Positions 34,522-43,246 of a stretch of 45,559 nt of DNA are shown here, piece by piece (positions within the stretch are counted from its first letter, which is position 1; each line of letters starts with the position of its first letter). The position numbers and the translations under genes are program-made. The notes under the pieces are model-generated. The model searched no databases. It was given only the letters and a program-made list of their open reading frames with translations, and was not told where the DNA came from. Location: NCBI GenBank assembly GCA_020048935.1, contig JAIFLS010000012.1:1-45559 (forward strand), read 5' to 3'. This DNA comes from a bacterium. GTDB lineage: Bacteria; Verrucomicrobiota; Kiritimatiellia; UBA8416.

Positions 34522-35351
34522 ACGGCCTCTGGTCTAGCTGTGCTTTCTCTCTTGTGCTTCGTATCCCTGTGCTCGCGATTGCGCTGGTTGTGCTTTCGTT
34601 AGGTGCGCAGCGTGCTTTTTCGCAGGATGCGGGGGGCATAACGGCGCCCGCCTTGAGCGGAATGTCCAGTCCGGCGGGGCCGCTAGGGGTCCAGATTCGT
34701 TTTGACGGGGGCGAATCTCCGGAGTCGCTCTCAACAGGGATTCGGATCCTGATCATGATGACCGTGTTGTCTCTGGCTCCATCGGGTTTGATCATGTTGA
34801 CAGGTTTTACGCGTATTCTGATTGTACTGAGCATCGTCAGGCGCGCGATCGGTCTCCAGTCAGCCCCACCGAATCAGCTTATTGCCGGGTTGGCCATGTT
34901 CCTGACGTTTTTCGTAATGCGTCCCGTATTCGAAGAAATTCATAAGAATGCCTGGGAGCCGTTGCGTGCCGGTGCGATTAGCGACATGGAGGCATGGGAT
35001 CGGGCGGCGGCACCGCTGCGGACTTTCATGCTGCGGCAGAGCGGTGAGTCGGAGTTGCGCTTGTTTCATGAGTTGGCAAACGAGCCGATCCCCGAAAAAC
35101 CGGAAGAGGTTAAGCTTAGTGTGCTAGTGCCAGCGTTCATGGTCAGTGAATTGAAAACGGCTTTTCAGATGGGGTTCCTCGTTTGGCTACCTTTTCTAGT
35201 GATTGATCTTGTCCTGGCGTCTTCGTTGATGGCATTGGGGATGATGATGCTGCCGCCGATGATGATCTCGTTGCCCATTAAAGTCTTGTTCTTCGTGCTG
35301 GCGGACGGGTGGACGATTGTGATTCATGGGTTGGTAAAAAGCTTCTTGTGA
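34518..35351 (+). CDS. fliP: Flagellar export gate protein FliP
   Basis: A 277-residue FliP with cleavable signal peptide (about 8-35, AFSQD), followed by the conserved first core helix (ILIMMTVLSLAPSGLIMLTGFTRI split over two helices), QSAPPNQLIAGLAMFLTFFVM, the periplasmic loop and the C-terminal helices (LVPAFMVSELKTAFQMGF, PPMMISLPIK). FliP forms the pentameric core of the type III export pore with FliQ and FliR. The ATG overlaps the fliO stop. Confidence 0.97.
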   Translation: MNGLWSSCAFSLVLRIPVLAIALVVLSLGAQRAFSQDAGGITAPALSGMSSPAGPLGVQIRFDGGESPESLSTGIRILIMMTVLSLAPSGLIMLTGFTRILIVLSIVRRAIGLQSAPPNQLIAGLAMFLTFFVMRPVFEEIHKNAWEPLRAGAISDMEAWDRAAAPLRTFMLRQSGESELRLFHELANEPIPEKPEEVKLSVLVPAFMVSELKTAFQMGFLVWLPFLVIDLVLASSLMALGMMMLPPMMISLPIKVLFFVLADGWTIVIHGLVKSFL

Positions 35352-35375
35352 TTGATGCGTGAAAGGTGAGCGACT

Positions 35376-35639
35376 ATGACACCACAAATGGCATTGGAAT
35401 TATCTAACCGCGCGATGATGATCGCGCTACAGCTATCCTTGCCGATGCTCTTGACCGCCATGATTGTCGGCGTTGTGGTCAACATCTTTCAAACGATAAC
35501 CTCGATTAAGGACCAGAGTTTGGCGTTTGTTCCCAAGATCCTGGCTGCGGCGGCGGTAACGGGGATTTCGATGCCCTGGGGCATCCAGATGATGAGTGTC
35601 TATTTTCGCGATATGTACCAGCTCCTGGGTGGGCTGTAG
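35376..35639 (+). CDS. fliQ: Flagellar export gate protein FliQ
   Basis: An 87-residue protein with two transmembrane helices (about 16-38 and 52-72) and the conserved QTITSIKDQSLAFVPK segment between them. FliQ is a subunit of the FliPQR export gate. AAAGG lies 9 bases before the ATG. It is 24 bases after fliP and 2 bases before fliR. Confidence 0.97.
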   Translation: MTPQMALELSNRAMMIALQLSLPMLLTAMIVGVVVNIFQTITSIKDQSLAFVPKILAAAAVTGISMPWGIQMMSVYFRDMYQLLGGL

Positions 35640-35641
35640 TC

Positions 35642-36418
35642 ATGACCGTGCTGCTGGGGGATTATCCGGTTGTCCTGTTAATGGTGTTCTTCCGGGTGAG
35701 TGGTGTCCTGCTGGTTCTGCCGTTCTTCGGCATCCCGGCGGACAGCGGGTGGTTGCTGGCGGGAGCTTCGCTGCCGTTGACGCTACTTTTCGCCAGCGTA
35801 ATTCCTCCCTCCTGGAGTGCCGCAGCCGCCGCCCTGACCACAACGGGCGACTTCGTGCTGGCGATTTTTGGCGAAACGATGCTGGGCGCGGCGATCGGGT
35901 TGGTTTGCGGGATTTTTATTAATGCTTTCGTGGTTGCCGGTGAACTTGCCAGCAGCGGATGTTCGCTGTCAATGGCCGAGGAACTGGACCCGGAAACCGG
36001 CGAGTCCTCGGATGTGCTGACACAGGTTTGGCGCATGCTTTTCCTGGTTACGGTGCTGGCAATCGATGCGCACCTGATGGTCTTCCGCATCCTGGCGCAC
36101 ACGTTCGAGCAACTACCCGTGCCGTGGGTCGGTTGGGTGGACGGCGGACGCGACCTGGCATTGCTCGGCGGCACTGCATTCCGTGCAGGGGTGTCGATCG
36201 CGCTGCCGATTATGCTGGTTTCATTGCTGGTCAGTATCGGTATGGCCTTGATCGCTCGCATGGCCTCTGGGTTTGATGTCATGTACCTCTCGCTGCCATT
36301 CCACTTACTACTCGGATTGAGTGTTTTTGCACTTACCTTGTTGCTGGGTGGCGGACTCCTGCGCACTATGGCATATCAGATGCTATCATCCTTGTCTCGG
36401 TTCCTGGGATGGTATTGA
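35642..36418 (+). CDS. fliR: Flagellar export gate protein FliR
   Basis: A 258-residue polytopic membrane protein with the family's FFRVSGVLLVLPFFG start, GETMLGAAIGLVCG and the late SIGMALIARMASGFDVMYLSLPF segment. It completes the FliPQR gate complex and contacts FlhB. The gene starts 2 bases after fliQ and is followed by a 45-base spacer with a hairpin before flhB. Confidence 0.95.
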   Translation: MTVLLGDYPVVLLMVFFRVSGVLLVLPFFGIPADSGWLLAGASLPLTLLFASVIPPSWSAAAAALTTTGDFVLAIFGETMLGAAIGLVCGIFINAFVVAGELASSGCSLSMAEELDPETGESSDVLTQVWRMLFLVTVLAIDAHLMVFRILAHTFEQLPVPWVGWVDGGRDLALLGGTAFRAGVSIALPIMLVSLLVSIGMALIARMASGFDVMYLSLPFHLLLGLSVFALTLLLGGGLLRTMAYQMLSSLSRFLGWY

Positions 36419-36433
36419 TCATCGTGATGCATG

Positions 36434-36462
36434 TGGGGTTTTACCCCATGAAAAGCAGGGGT
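36434..36462 (+). promoter_or_regulatory. Alternative hairpins in front of flhB
   Basis: TGGGGT (36434-36439) and ACCCCA (36443-36448) form a 6-base stem with a 3-base loop. The ACCCC of the same arm can instead pair with GGGGT at 36458-36462, which contains the flhB ribosome-binding site. The two pairings exclude each other. This would allow control of flhB translation but could be chance. Confidence 0.4.
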
Positions 36463-36463
36463 T

Positions 36464-37600
36464 ATGGAAGGCAAAGAAGGCAAAAGCGAGAGAGCGACCA
36501 GTAAGCGGCGCTCTGATCAGCGTGAAAAAGGCAATCTGGCCGTATCGCAGGAAATCATCACGGTGGCCGTATTATTCCTGACTGTGATCCTGCTCCGACA
36601 GGGATTCCCTTCGTATCTGGCTGGAACTCGCCGCATGCTTGAAGTCAGTTGCATGGCGATGACTGCAAATGACGCATGGAGCGGAATTTGGTTGCAGCAG
36701 CAATACTGGCAGGGACTCGGAGCTGTCTTGCGCGTTATCGCGCCGCTATTGAGCGGAATCCTGCTGGCGGGGATTGTCGGCAGCGTCGGCCAGACGGGCC
36801 CCTATTTTAGTTGGGAGGCTTTTCAGGCTGGCGGCCTCAAGGCGCTTGACCCGATCAAGGGGGCCAAGAAGCTATTCTCGTTCAAGTCGGTGACCAAGCT
36901 GCTGATGACGCTGGCGAAAATTGGCTTGATCGCGGGTGTCATGACCCTTATTTGGCGGCGCAAGTGGATGACAGTTGCCCAGTTGCATGATTTTGACTTG
37001 AGTTCGGCGGTCGGCTGGATGGGGCATAATCTCTATACGTCGGTCATGGCGATTGTCGTGTTGGCGATCTGCATTGCCGTCGTGGATTTCGTGATCACCT
37101 ACCGTCGGCATGAGAAAAGCATGATGATGTCCAAGCAGGAGGTCAAGGATGAGCGCAAGCAGTACGAAATGAAACCCGAGGTCAAACGGGCGCAATTTCG
37201 CAAGATGCGGTCATTGACCATTTCCAGGATGGTGGCGGAAGTTCCGAAAGCGACGGTTATCATCACAAACCCGACGCGGGTGGCGGTGGCGATCAAGTAT
37301 AATCCCGCCGAGATGGATGCACCCCAGGTTGTCGCCAAGGGCTTGCGCATCCGGGCCATGCGCATTCGCGAACTGGCGGCAAAGCACGGTATCCCGATTG
37401 TGGAGCGCCCGCCACTGGCACGCGCCTTGTATCGGTCGGTGCCGACGGGGCGGTCTATTCCCGCAGGGTTGTTCGAGGGTGTTGCAGAAGTTCTGGCGTA
37501 TCTGCATCGGTTGGGGTACCGGCTGGAAGGAATTGCGGGACAGAAGGTTCCGGCGGGAAATTCCGATAAGCAGGAAGGACGAGGGGAGTCATGGCTCTAA
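36464..37600 (+). CDS. flhB: Flagellar export switch protein FlhB, variant autocleavage site
   Basis: A 378-residue FlhB: basic N-terminus with the family's REKGNLAVSQEI, four transmembrane helices (about 28-210), a cytoplasmic linker (MSKQEVKDERKQYE) and the C-terminal domain with ARALYRSVPTGRSIP. FlhB normally cleaves itself within NPTH to switch export substrates. Here the motif is N269-P270-T271-R272, with Arg (cgg) in place of His. AGGGG directly precedes the ATG (2-base spacing). The 3' end overlaps flhA by 10 bases. Confidence 0.96.
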   Translation: MEGKEGKSERATSKRRSDQREKGNLAVSQEIITVAVLFLTVILLRQGFPSYLAGTRRMLEVSCMAMTANDAWSGIWLQQQYWQGLGAVLRVIAPLLSGILLAGIVGSVGQTGPYFSWEAFQAGGLKALDPIKGAKKLFSFKSVTKLLMTLAKIGLIAGVMTLIWRRKWMTVAQLHDFDLSSAVGWMGHNLYTSVMAIVVLAICIAVVDFVITYRRHEKSMMMSKQEVKDERKQYEMKPEVKRAQFRKMRSLTISRMVAEVPKATVIITNPTRVAVAIKYNPAEMDAPQVVAKGLRIRAMRIRELAAKHGIPIVERPPLARALYRSVPTGRSIPAGLFEGVAEVLAYLHRLGYRLEGIAGQKVPAGNSDKQEGRGESWL

Positions 37601-39690
37601 AGGACTTTAGGCATTCCGATTTGCTGGTGGCCGGGGCAATGGTCCTGATCTTGTCCGTGCTGATTCTCCCGATTCCGACCCCCCTGCTGGATGTGATGCT
37701 TGTGCTAAGTATCGCCATGTCGGTGCTTGTTCTTTTTATCACGCTTCAGTTGAAGGATGCCCTTCAGCTTTCCTCATTTCCTTCCATGCTGCTGATGCTG
37801 ACGCTTTTCCGGCTGGCTCTCAATGTTGCCACCACACGCCAGATTCTGCTCACGGGTTTTGCTGGCAACGTGATCCAGTCTTTTGGCGATTTCGTGGTGG
37901 GTGGCAACTATGTTGTCGGTGTGGTTATCTTCCTAATCCTGGTGCTTGTGAATTTCATGGTGATCACCAAGGGATCGGGGCGCATCGCCGAGGTGGCGGC
38001 CCGGTTTACGCTGGATGCCATGCCAGGCAAGCAGATGAGTATCGATGCCGATCTGAATGCCGGGCTGATTGATGAAGCGACAGCCCTGCGTCGTCGCGAG
38101 GGGCTTTCCAACGAGGCTGATTTCTACGGGGCGATGGATGGTGCCAGCAAGTTTGTCAAAGGCGATGCGGTGGCCGGCCTCGTCATTACCGCCATCAATA
38201 TCGCTGGCGGTTTTGCGATCGGCATGATGCAGCAGGGTATGGGTGCGATCGAGGCCTTGCAGAAATATACACTTCTGACGGTGGGTGATGGCCTTGTCTC
38301 GCAGATTCCCGCGTTGGTGGTCTCGACGGCAGCCGGCATGCTGGTGACACGCGCCGCTTCGGATCAAAGCCTAGGCGAAGACATCAAATCGCAGCTTTTC
38401 ATGCGACCCAAGCCTCTGTATGCGACGGGTGGCATGCTCGGTGCCATGGCGCTGGTGCCGGGGCTGCCGTTCATGCCGTTTATCCTGCTCGCGATGACGA
38501 TGGGCGGCATCGGGTATTCGCTACGCAAGTTGCCGCCGCCGTCGGAAACCACATCTGCGCCGGGGGGGGCAAAGAAAAAGGCGCTGCCGGGGAGTGTAGA
38601 GGCGAAAGCGTTGCCCATGAGTCGCCCAGCGGATATACCGGATGTGAGCGCGATGGATGTTGAAATCGGCTTTGGTCTGGTTCCTCTGGTTGACCGCGGC
38701 CAAGGAGGCACTTTGCTGGATCGCATTACCACGATTCGGCAACAGATTGCCGAAGACCTCGGCTTCATTCTCCCGCCGGTAAATGTGCATGATAACGCCC
38801 GGTTGCGCAATACGGAGTATGCGATCCGTGTCCGTGGCCTAGAGGTGGCGCGCGGTGTTTTGCAGCCGCAGCATTGGTTGGCGGTCGATGCCACTGGCGA
38901 TGTGCGATTTGAGGGCCCGGCACCGGTTAAGGAACCCACCTTCGGATTCCGGGCGTGGTGGGTGACCTCCGCGCAACGCGAACTGGCCGAGGCTCGCGGA
39001 ATGACGGTTGTGGATGCCAGCGGTGTCCTCAGTACGCATCTGGCTGAGACGATTCGCCGCCATGCCGGGGATCTGCTGGGGCGGCAGGATGTCAGCGAAA
39101 TGATTGAAAATGTCAAACAGAAGCATGCGTCGGTTGTGCAGGAGTTGATTCCCGCCCGTCTCAGCATCGGTGTTGTACATCGCGTGCTTCAATATTTGCT
39201 GCGTGAACGCGTTTCGGTTCGCGATCTTGCCTTGATCCTGGAAACGCTTTCTGATCATGCTGCCAAAACACAGGATCCGGTGATTCTTGGCGAACTGTGC
39301 CGCCGCTCCCTTGGTGGTCATATTGTGGGGGCCTATCTTGAGGCTGGCAACCGACTTCCCGCCATCGCGCTGCACCCGGAGCTTGAATCCGCGATGCAAA
39401 GCGCGATTCATCGCGAGAACGGTGACCTGGGCGTATTGGCTTTACCTCCGGTGCAGGTGCAGTCTATTCTGAAAAGCGTTGAAACCATTCTGCAGGCGGC
39501 TCGCAAAAAGAATCGCCATCCGGTATTGGTTGCACTTCCGGTTTTACGGCGGCATATCCGTCGATTAATCGAAGCGCAGGAGCGAGATCTGGCTGTGCTT
39601 TCATTTGTGGAAATACCGGATTTTGTTGATATTGATGTTATCGGGTTGATCAAGACTCCTTCGGGGCAAGCAGGCAAGGGAGATGCGTGA
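37591..39690 (+). CDS. flhA: Flagellar export protein FlhA
   Basis: A 699-residue protein: eight predicted transmembrane helices in the first ~320 residues, including the conserved LFRLALNVATTRQIL and the FHIPEP-region motif GSGRIAEVAARFTLDAMPGK (split here over the cytoplasmic loop), then the large C-terminal cytoplasmic domain that docks export chaperones. FlhA converts the proton gradient for flagellar protein export. A purine-rich AGGGGAG precedes the ATG inside the end of flhB. A G8 run lies in the linker between membrane and cytoplasmic parts (38562-38569). Confidence 0.97.
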   Translation: MALKDFRHSDLLVAGAMVLILSVLILPIPTPLLDVMLVLSIAMSVLVLFITLQLKDALQLSSFPSMLLMLTLFRLALNVATTRQILLTGFAGNVIQSFGDFVVGGNYVVGVVIFLILVLVNFMVITKGSGRIAEVAARFTLDAMPGKQMSIDADLNAGLIDEATALRRREGLSNEADFYGAMDGASKFVKGDAVAGLVITAINIAGGFAIGMMQQGMGAIEALQKYTLLTVGDGLVSQIPALVVSTAAGMLVTRAASDQSLGEDIKSQLFMRPKPLYATGGMLGAMALVPGLPFMPFILLAMTMGGIGYSLRKLPPPSETTSAPGGAKKKALPGSVEAKALPMSRPADIPDVSAMDVEIGFGLVPLVDRGQGGTLLDRITTIRQQIAEDLGFILPPVNVHDNARLRNTEYAIRVRGLEVARGVLQPQHWLAVDATGDVRFEGPAPVKEPTFGFRAWWVTSAQRELAEARGMTVVDASGVLSTHLAETIRRHAGDLLGRQDVSEMIENVKQKHASVVQELIPARLSIGVVHRVLQYLLRERVSVRDLALILETLSDHAAKTQDPVILGELCRRSLGGHIVGAYLEAGNRLPAIALHPELESAMQSAIHRENGDLGVLALPPVQVQSILKSVETILQAARKKNRHPVLVALPVLRRHIRRLIEAQERDLAVLSFVEIPDFVDIDVIGLIKTPSGQAGKGDA

Positions 39691-39691
39691 G

Positions 39692-40906
39692 ATGAAGATC
39701 CGCCGTTATAAAGGCTCGAGTCGCGAAGAACTCTACCAGTTGATTAACAAGGAGATGGGGCCGAACGCGGTCGTCGTGGCTCCAGAGACTACGGGTGGGG
39801 GGCTATTGACGCGCGGCAAGAAGTATGAATTGATTGCGATTCTGGAGGATGCGGATGAGTCGGGGGCGTCAATCGCAAAGGCGGCCCCTGCGGGGGGGGC
39901 GGCCGACCCTGCGGTCGCAGACGATATGAACCGGTGGCAGCGTATACAGACCAGGCAGTGGCGCGAACTGCAAACGAAGATGAGTCAAATCCAGAAGACC
40001 GTGGATACGTTGCAGGCCGGGCCTCATGCCCCCGTCGGCGTTGCGCCGGATTCCCTGCCTGAGCATGCGGCACTGTGGGACTCGCGTTTCGTTGAATGGG
40101 CAAGGCGGGAAAAAATGGAACTGCTGGACGCCGATGCGCAACAAGTACGCGCTATCCTAGGCGATTCCCTGCCGATCGATGAGCATTTCCAGTTTAAGGG
40201 ACAGCAGAAAAAGCCGCATATTATTGTCCTGATCGGTCCCACCGGATCCGGCAAGACTACGACATTGGCCAAGATGGCCGCAATCTGTGCGCATCAGGAG
40301 CGTTTGCGTGTCGGTATCGTCAGTATCGATACCTACCGGGTGGCGGCGGTCGATCAGATCCGCGAGTATGCCTCGCTGCTGGATATGGAGTTACGCGTTG
40401 CGTTCTCGGCGGACGAGGCGCGTGTTGCGATTGCAGAGCTCGCGGACAACGACGTGATCCTGGTGGATACGCCAGGCCGCACCCATTTTGATGAGATGGG
40501 GCTTGCCGTCAGTCACAAGGTCCTGCGGGGAATGGGGGAAGTGACGGTCTTGTTAACGCTTCCGGCGACCTTGAGTATCAACGATCTGGCCGATACGCTG
40601 CAGGGATTCAAGCGCTTTCAGCCGCGCTATCTTGTCGTGACGAAAGTGGATGAGACGCGCCAGCCGGTTCTTTTCACGGCATTGCCTTTCGAAACGGATT
40701 TGAAGGTTGCGTTTGTGACCAATGGGCAGCGGGTCCCGCAGGATATTTTCCCCGGTGACGCCGAGCGGATTGGCGCGCTACTGATGCCGTCGCGAGGGAG
40801 CGTTGAGCCGCCGCCCAAGCCGTTCAGTTCGGTTTTGCAAGACCGCGTCGACAGTGTTCACGCAACGCGTGCCCGTGCCGCGGATGATGCCGGAGGCAGA
40901 CAATGA
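39692..40906 (+). CDS. flhF: Flagellar SRP-like GTPase FlhF
   Basis: A 404-residue protein with the family's MKIRRYKGSS start, a variable middle, and an SRP-type NG domain: P-loop GPTGSGKTTT, SIDTYRVAAVDQIREYA, DTPGR and TKVDE. FlhF determines flagellar position and number. The start at 39692 is favoured because AAGGGAG ends 9 bases before it and the FlhF consensus begins there; the ATG at 39683 touches that purine stretch. A G8 run is at 39892-39899. It overlaps flhG (ATGA). Confidence 0.96.
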   Translation: MKIRRYKGSSREELYQLINKEMGPNAVVVAPETTGGGLLTRGKKYELIAILEDADESGASIAKAAPAGGAADPAVADDMNRWQRIQTRQWRELQTKMSQIQKTVDTLQAGPHAPVGVAPDSLPEHAALWDSRFVEWARREKMELLDADAQQVRAILGDSLPIDEHFQFKGQQKKPHIIVLIGPTGSGKTTTLAKMAAICAHQERLRVGIVSIDTYRVAAVDQIREYASLLDMELRVAFSADEARVAIAELADNDVILVDTPGRTHFDEMGLAVSHKVLRGMGEVTVLLTLPATLSINDLADTLQGFKRFQPRYLVVTKVDETRQPVLFTALPFETDLKVAFVTNGQRVPQDIFPGDAERIGALLMPSRGSVEPPPKPFSSVLQDRVDSVHATRARAADDAGGRQ

Positions 40907-41832
40907 ATATCGGTAGGAACCCTAATGACCACGCCGGGGATCAGGCTGCCGCCTTGCGTCCGTCCACACCCTTGAGTAAAAAGATAGCGCCACCCCCTGT
41001 CGGTGCGCGTTGTATCGCGATCGGGAGCGGCAAAGGCGGTGTCGGCAAAACCGTGGTTTCGGTCGGATTGGCGCTATCGTTATGCGAGCGCGGTCAGCGT
41101 GTTCTTCTGTTTGATGGGGATATGGGGCTGGCAAACGTGGATTTGCAGATGGGGTTGGTGCCTGCCTTTACGATCCAGGATGTCATCTTCGGGCATTGTT
41201 CGCTTGAGAATGCATGTATGCGCATCGAGGGGGGGCCGGATGTGCTGGTGTCTGCCTCCGGTGCTCCCGAACTGGCTGATCTTAGTCCGGCAAGGCGCCA
41301 ACTGTTTATTGAGGATCTCTTCCGGTTCTCGTCAAATTATGATTATTTCCTGATTGACACCGGTGCCGGCATCGGGCGTGGCAGCACGGACTTCCTGGCC
41401 GCCTGTCCTGAGGTGCTTGTTGTGTTGACCAACGAACCAACCTCGCTGATGGATGCGTATGCCTTGATCAAGACACTGCATCTGCGGGGAGAGGTACATG
41501 GGCTCGGGGTGATCGTGAATATGGTGGACTCGCTTGACGAAGGCGAGCGGGTTTTCTCTCGACTCAATGCGATTGCCCGGCAGTTTCTCGGTGTGTCGTT
41601 AGCACTGGCGGGCGTTCTGGTTTATGATCGGCAGGTCTCGGATGCGATTCGTCAACAGCAAAGCATTGTCCGCTATGCCAGTGGGGGGGCGGTTGCACAT
41701 TGCTTGCGTGATATTGCCCGCCATATCGAAACCCGCCCTCGGCAACAGGTGGTGCCGCTGAGTTTGGCGCAGTGGGGAAAACAGTGGGAAGTGACGGCGT
41801 TTCTTTCGGCCGAAGGGGATAAGGCATTATGA
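40903..41832 (+). CDS. flhG: Flagellar number regulator FlhG (MinD-like ATPase)
   Basis: A 309-residue MinD/ParA-type ATPase: deviant Walker A GSGKGGVGKT, FDGDMGLANVDLQMGL, and FLIDTGAGIGRGSTDF. The N-terminus carries DQAAALR (residues 13-19), matching the DQAxxLR helix with which FlhG stimulates the FlhF GTPase. FlhG limits flagellar number and works with FlhF. Starts and ends in ATGA overlaps with flhF and the next gene. Confidence 0.95.
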   Translation: MNIGRNPNDHAGDQAAALRPSTPLSKKIAPPPVGARCIAIGSGKGGVGKTVVSVGLALSLCERGQRVLLFDGDMGLANVDLQMGLVPAFTIQDVIFGHCSLENACMRIEGGPDVLVSASGAPELADLSPARRQLFIEDLFRFSSNYDYFLIDTGAGIGRGSTDFLAACPEVLVVLTNEPTSLMDAYALIKTLHLRGEVHGLGVIVNMVDSLDEGERVFSRLNAIARQFLGVSLALAGVLVYDRQVSDAIRQQQSIVRYASGGAVAHCLRDIARHIETRPRQQVVPLSLAQWGKQWEVTAFLSAEGDKAL

Positions 41833-42140
41833 AGGCACTCTTATGTCAGATTGCATTGATTGTAGGCGGGATCGTGGCCGCCCTGTCGCTTGGGGTTAAC
41901 TTGCTACGGGATATGGAGCTGTTCACGGCGGTTTTCCGCGCCATCCTTGTTTTTATCGGTACCGTCACTATCATTTTTCTCTTCCTGCATCTTTTTTCTG
42001 TGATCCTGGTTCGTTTTGTTGCCGAACAGGTGGTCCAGCAACGCAGTCATGCCGATGACGAACAGAATAAGACAAAGCAAGCCGGGGCCTTTGTGCGCAC
42101 ACGCGCCGGAACGGCACCAAAAGCGATTGAGTCGAAATGA
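41829..42140 (+). CDS. Small two-helix membrane protein
   Basis: A 103-residue protein with two predicted transmembrane helices (about 7-25 and 36-64) and a charged, disordered C-terminal tail (HADDEQNKTKQ, RTRAGTAPK). No family recognised. It is joined by ATGA overlaps to flhG upstream and fliA downstream, so it is translated as part of the flhF-flhG-fliA unit. A role in flagellar placement or sigma-factor control is possible from the position only. Confidence 0.75.
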   Translation: MKALLCQIALIVGGIVAALSLGVNLLRDMELFTAVFRAILVFIGTVTIIFLFLHLFSVILVRFVAEQVVQQRSHADDEQNKTKQAGAFVRTRAGTAPKAIESK

Positions 42141-42910
42141 GTACGCAAACGACCGAAATCAATGATGAGGAATGTGCTGCCTTATGGGCGACGCATGTCG
42201 CGGCCCCATCGGAAGGCACGGTCGCTCGCCTCGTCGAGTTTTACCTTCCGATGGTGCGCCAAACCGTCGCGCTGATGTCGGTTTATTGCCGGCCGGACCT
42301 TGACCGGGACGACTTGATCCAGCATGCCATGATGGGGTTGTGGCAGTGCATCGAAAAGTTTGATCCTCTACGCCAGATCCAGTTTCGCAGCTTTGCGATG
42401 CCGCGGATCCGTGGGGCGGTGCTGGATGCGCTGCGTCGGCATGACCCGTTGAGCCGGAGCGACCGCGCACTTCTGAAAACATTGCAGGATTCGGTGACGC
42501 TATACAGTCATCAGCACCAGGCGGTTCCGGATGACGAAACCCTGGCGGCACTGGCCGATATTGATGTTGACCGGTTGCATGATCTAACCGCGCGTGCGCA
42601 GCCTGTTCTCTCGCTGGATGGCGTCGGGCTCGAGGATATGGATGGCAATGGGCAGAGTCTTGGAGACCGTTTGGTTGACGATAAGGCGCCGGACCCCCGC
42701 CTGGAGACGGTGCGCAATGAGCAGGGAGCCCTGTTCCGGAAAGCTTTTAGACGTTTGCCTTCACGACAGCAGAAAATCCTCTATTTGTACTATTACGAAG
42801 ACTTAACTTTAAAGGATATAGGCGCGACTCTCGACCTGACAGAGGCGCGTATCTGCCAGTTGCATGCAACGGCACTGCTATTTTTGAAAGCGTTGATGAA
42901 GAGCGCGTAA
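42137..42910 (+). CDS. fliA: Flagellar sigma factor (sigma28, FliA/WhiG family)
   Basis: A 257-residue sigma factor. Region 2 (LVEFYLPMVRQTV, DDLIQHAMMGLWQCIEKFDP, FRSFAMPRIRGAVLDALR), region 3 (about 100-160) and region 4 (RLPSRQQKILYLYYYEDLTLKDIG, ICQLHATALLFLKAL) are all present. This class transcribes late flagellar and chemotaxis genes. Start and flanking gene overlap by ATGA. No gene of the FlgM type is certain in the window, but a small candidate follows. Confidence 0.95.
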   Translation: MSTQTTEINDEECAALWATHVAAPSEGTVARLVEFYLPMVRQTVALMSVYCRPDLDRDDLIQHAMMGLWQCIEKFDPLRQIQFRSFAMPRIRGAVLDALRRHDPLSRSDRALLKTLQDSVTLYSHQHQAVPDDETLAALADIDVDRLHDLTARAQPVLSLDGVGLEDMDGNGQSLGDRLVDDKAPDPRLETVRNEQGALFRKAFRRLPSRQQKILYLYYYEDLTLKDIGATLDLTEARICQLHATALLFLKALMKSA

Positions 42911-42939
42911 GCCAGGACGTGGTAGAAACGAAGGATGCG

Positions 42940-43239
42940 ATGAGCAGTTCATTGAGTGCAAGTGATGGTGGAGGCTTGGTGGGGAAGGATGGGCTTGCCC
43001 CGTCGGAGTCGTTGCACCGCGTTTCATCCATCGATCAGAATGCGTCACGAAAGGATGACGCATCGTCCCGAAACCAGGAGAATCCGCGTCATCGTCGTCC
43101 GCCGGTCGAGGACCGTATCGAACTCAGTGAGGATGCGCTCCGTGAGGCTCTGTCGAGTCCTCGGCAGTTGCCGGAAGACACCGATCCCGCGCAGGAAGTC
43201 CCCGATTTACCGCCGGTATCCTTCCGTGCGCAAGTTTAA
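42940..43239 (+). CDS. Small disordered protein after fliA
   Basis: A 99-residue, low-complexity, charged protein without membrane segments. The only ordered-looking part is VEDRIELSEDALREAL, a Ser-centred motif reminiscent of the DxVxLS element in FlgM-like and other small flagellar proteins; the C-terminal sigma-binding helices of FlgM are not evident. The start at 42940 has AAGGA 4 bases upstream; a GTG at 42919 is possible. It ends 7 bases from the convergent CheX-like gene. Function unknown. Confidence 0.6.
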   Translation: MSSSLSASDGGGLVGKDGLAPSESLHRVSSIDQNASRKDDASSRNQENPRHRRPPVEDRIELSEDALREALSSPRQLPEDTDPAQEVPDLPPVSFRAQV

Positions 43240-43246
43240 CGGTTTT

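Noticed and set aside
35662..36366. Open frame of 234 codons on the minus strand
   Set aside because: Antisense to fliR, which is well supported by family motifs.
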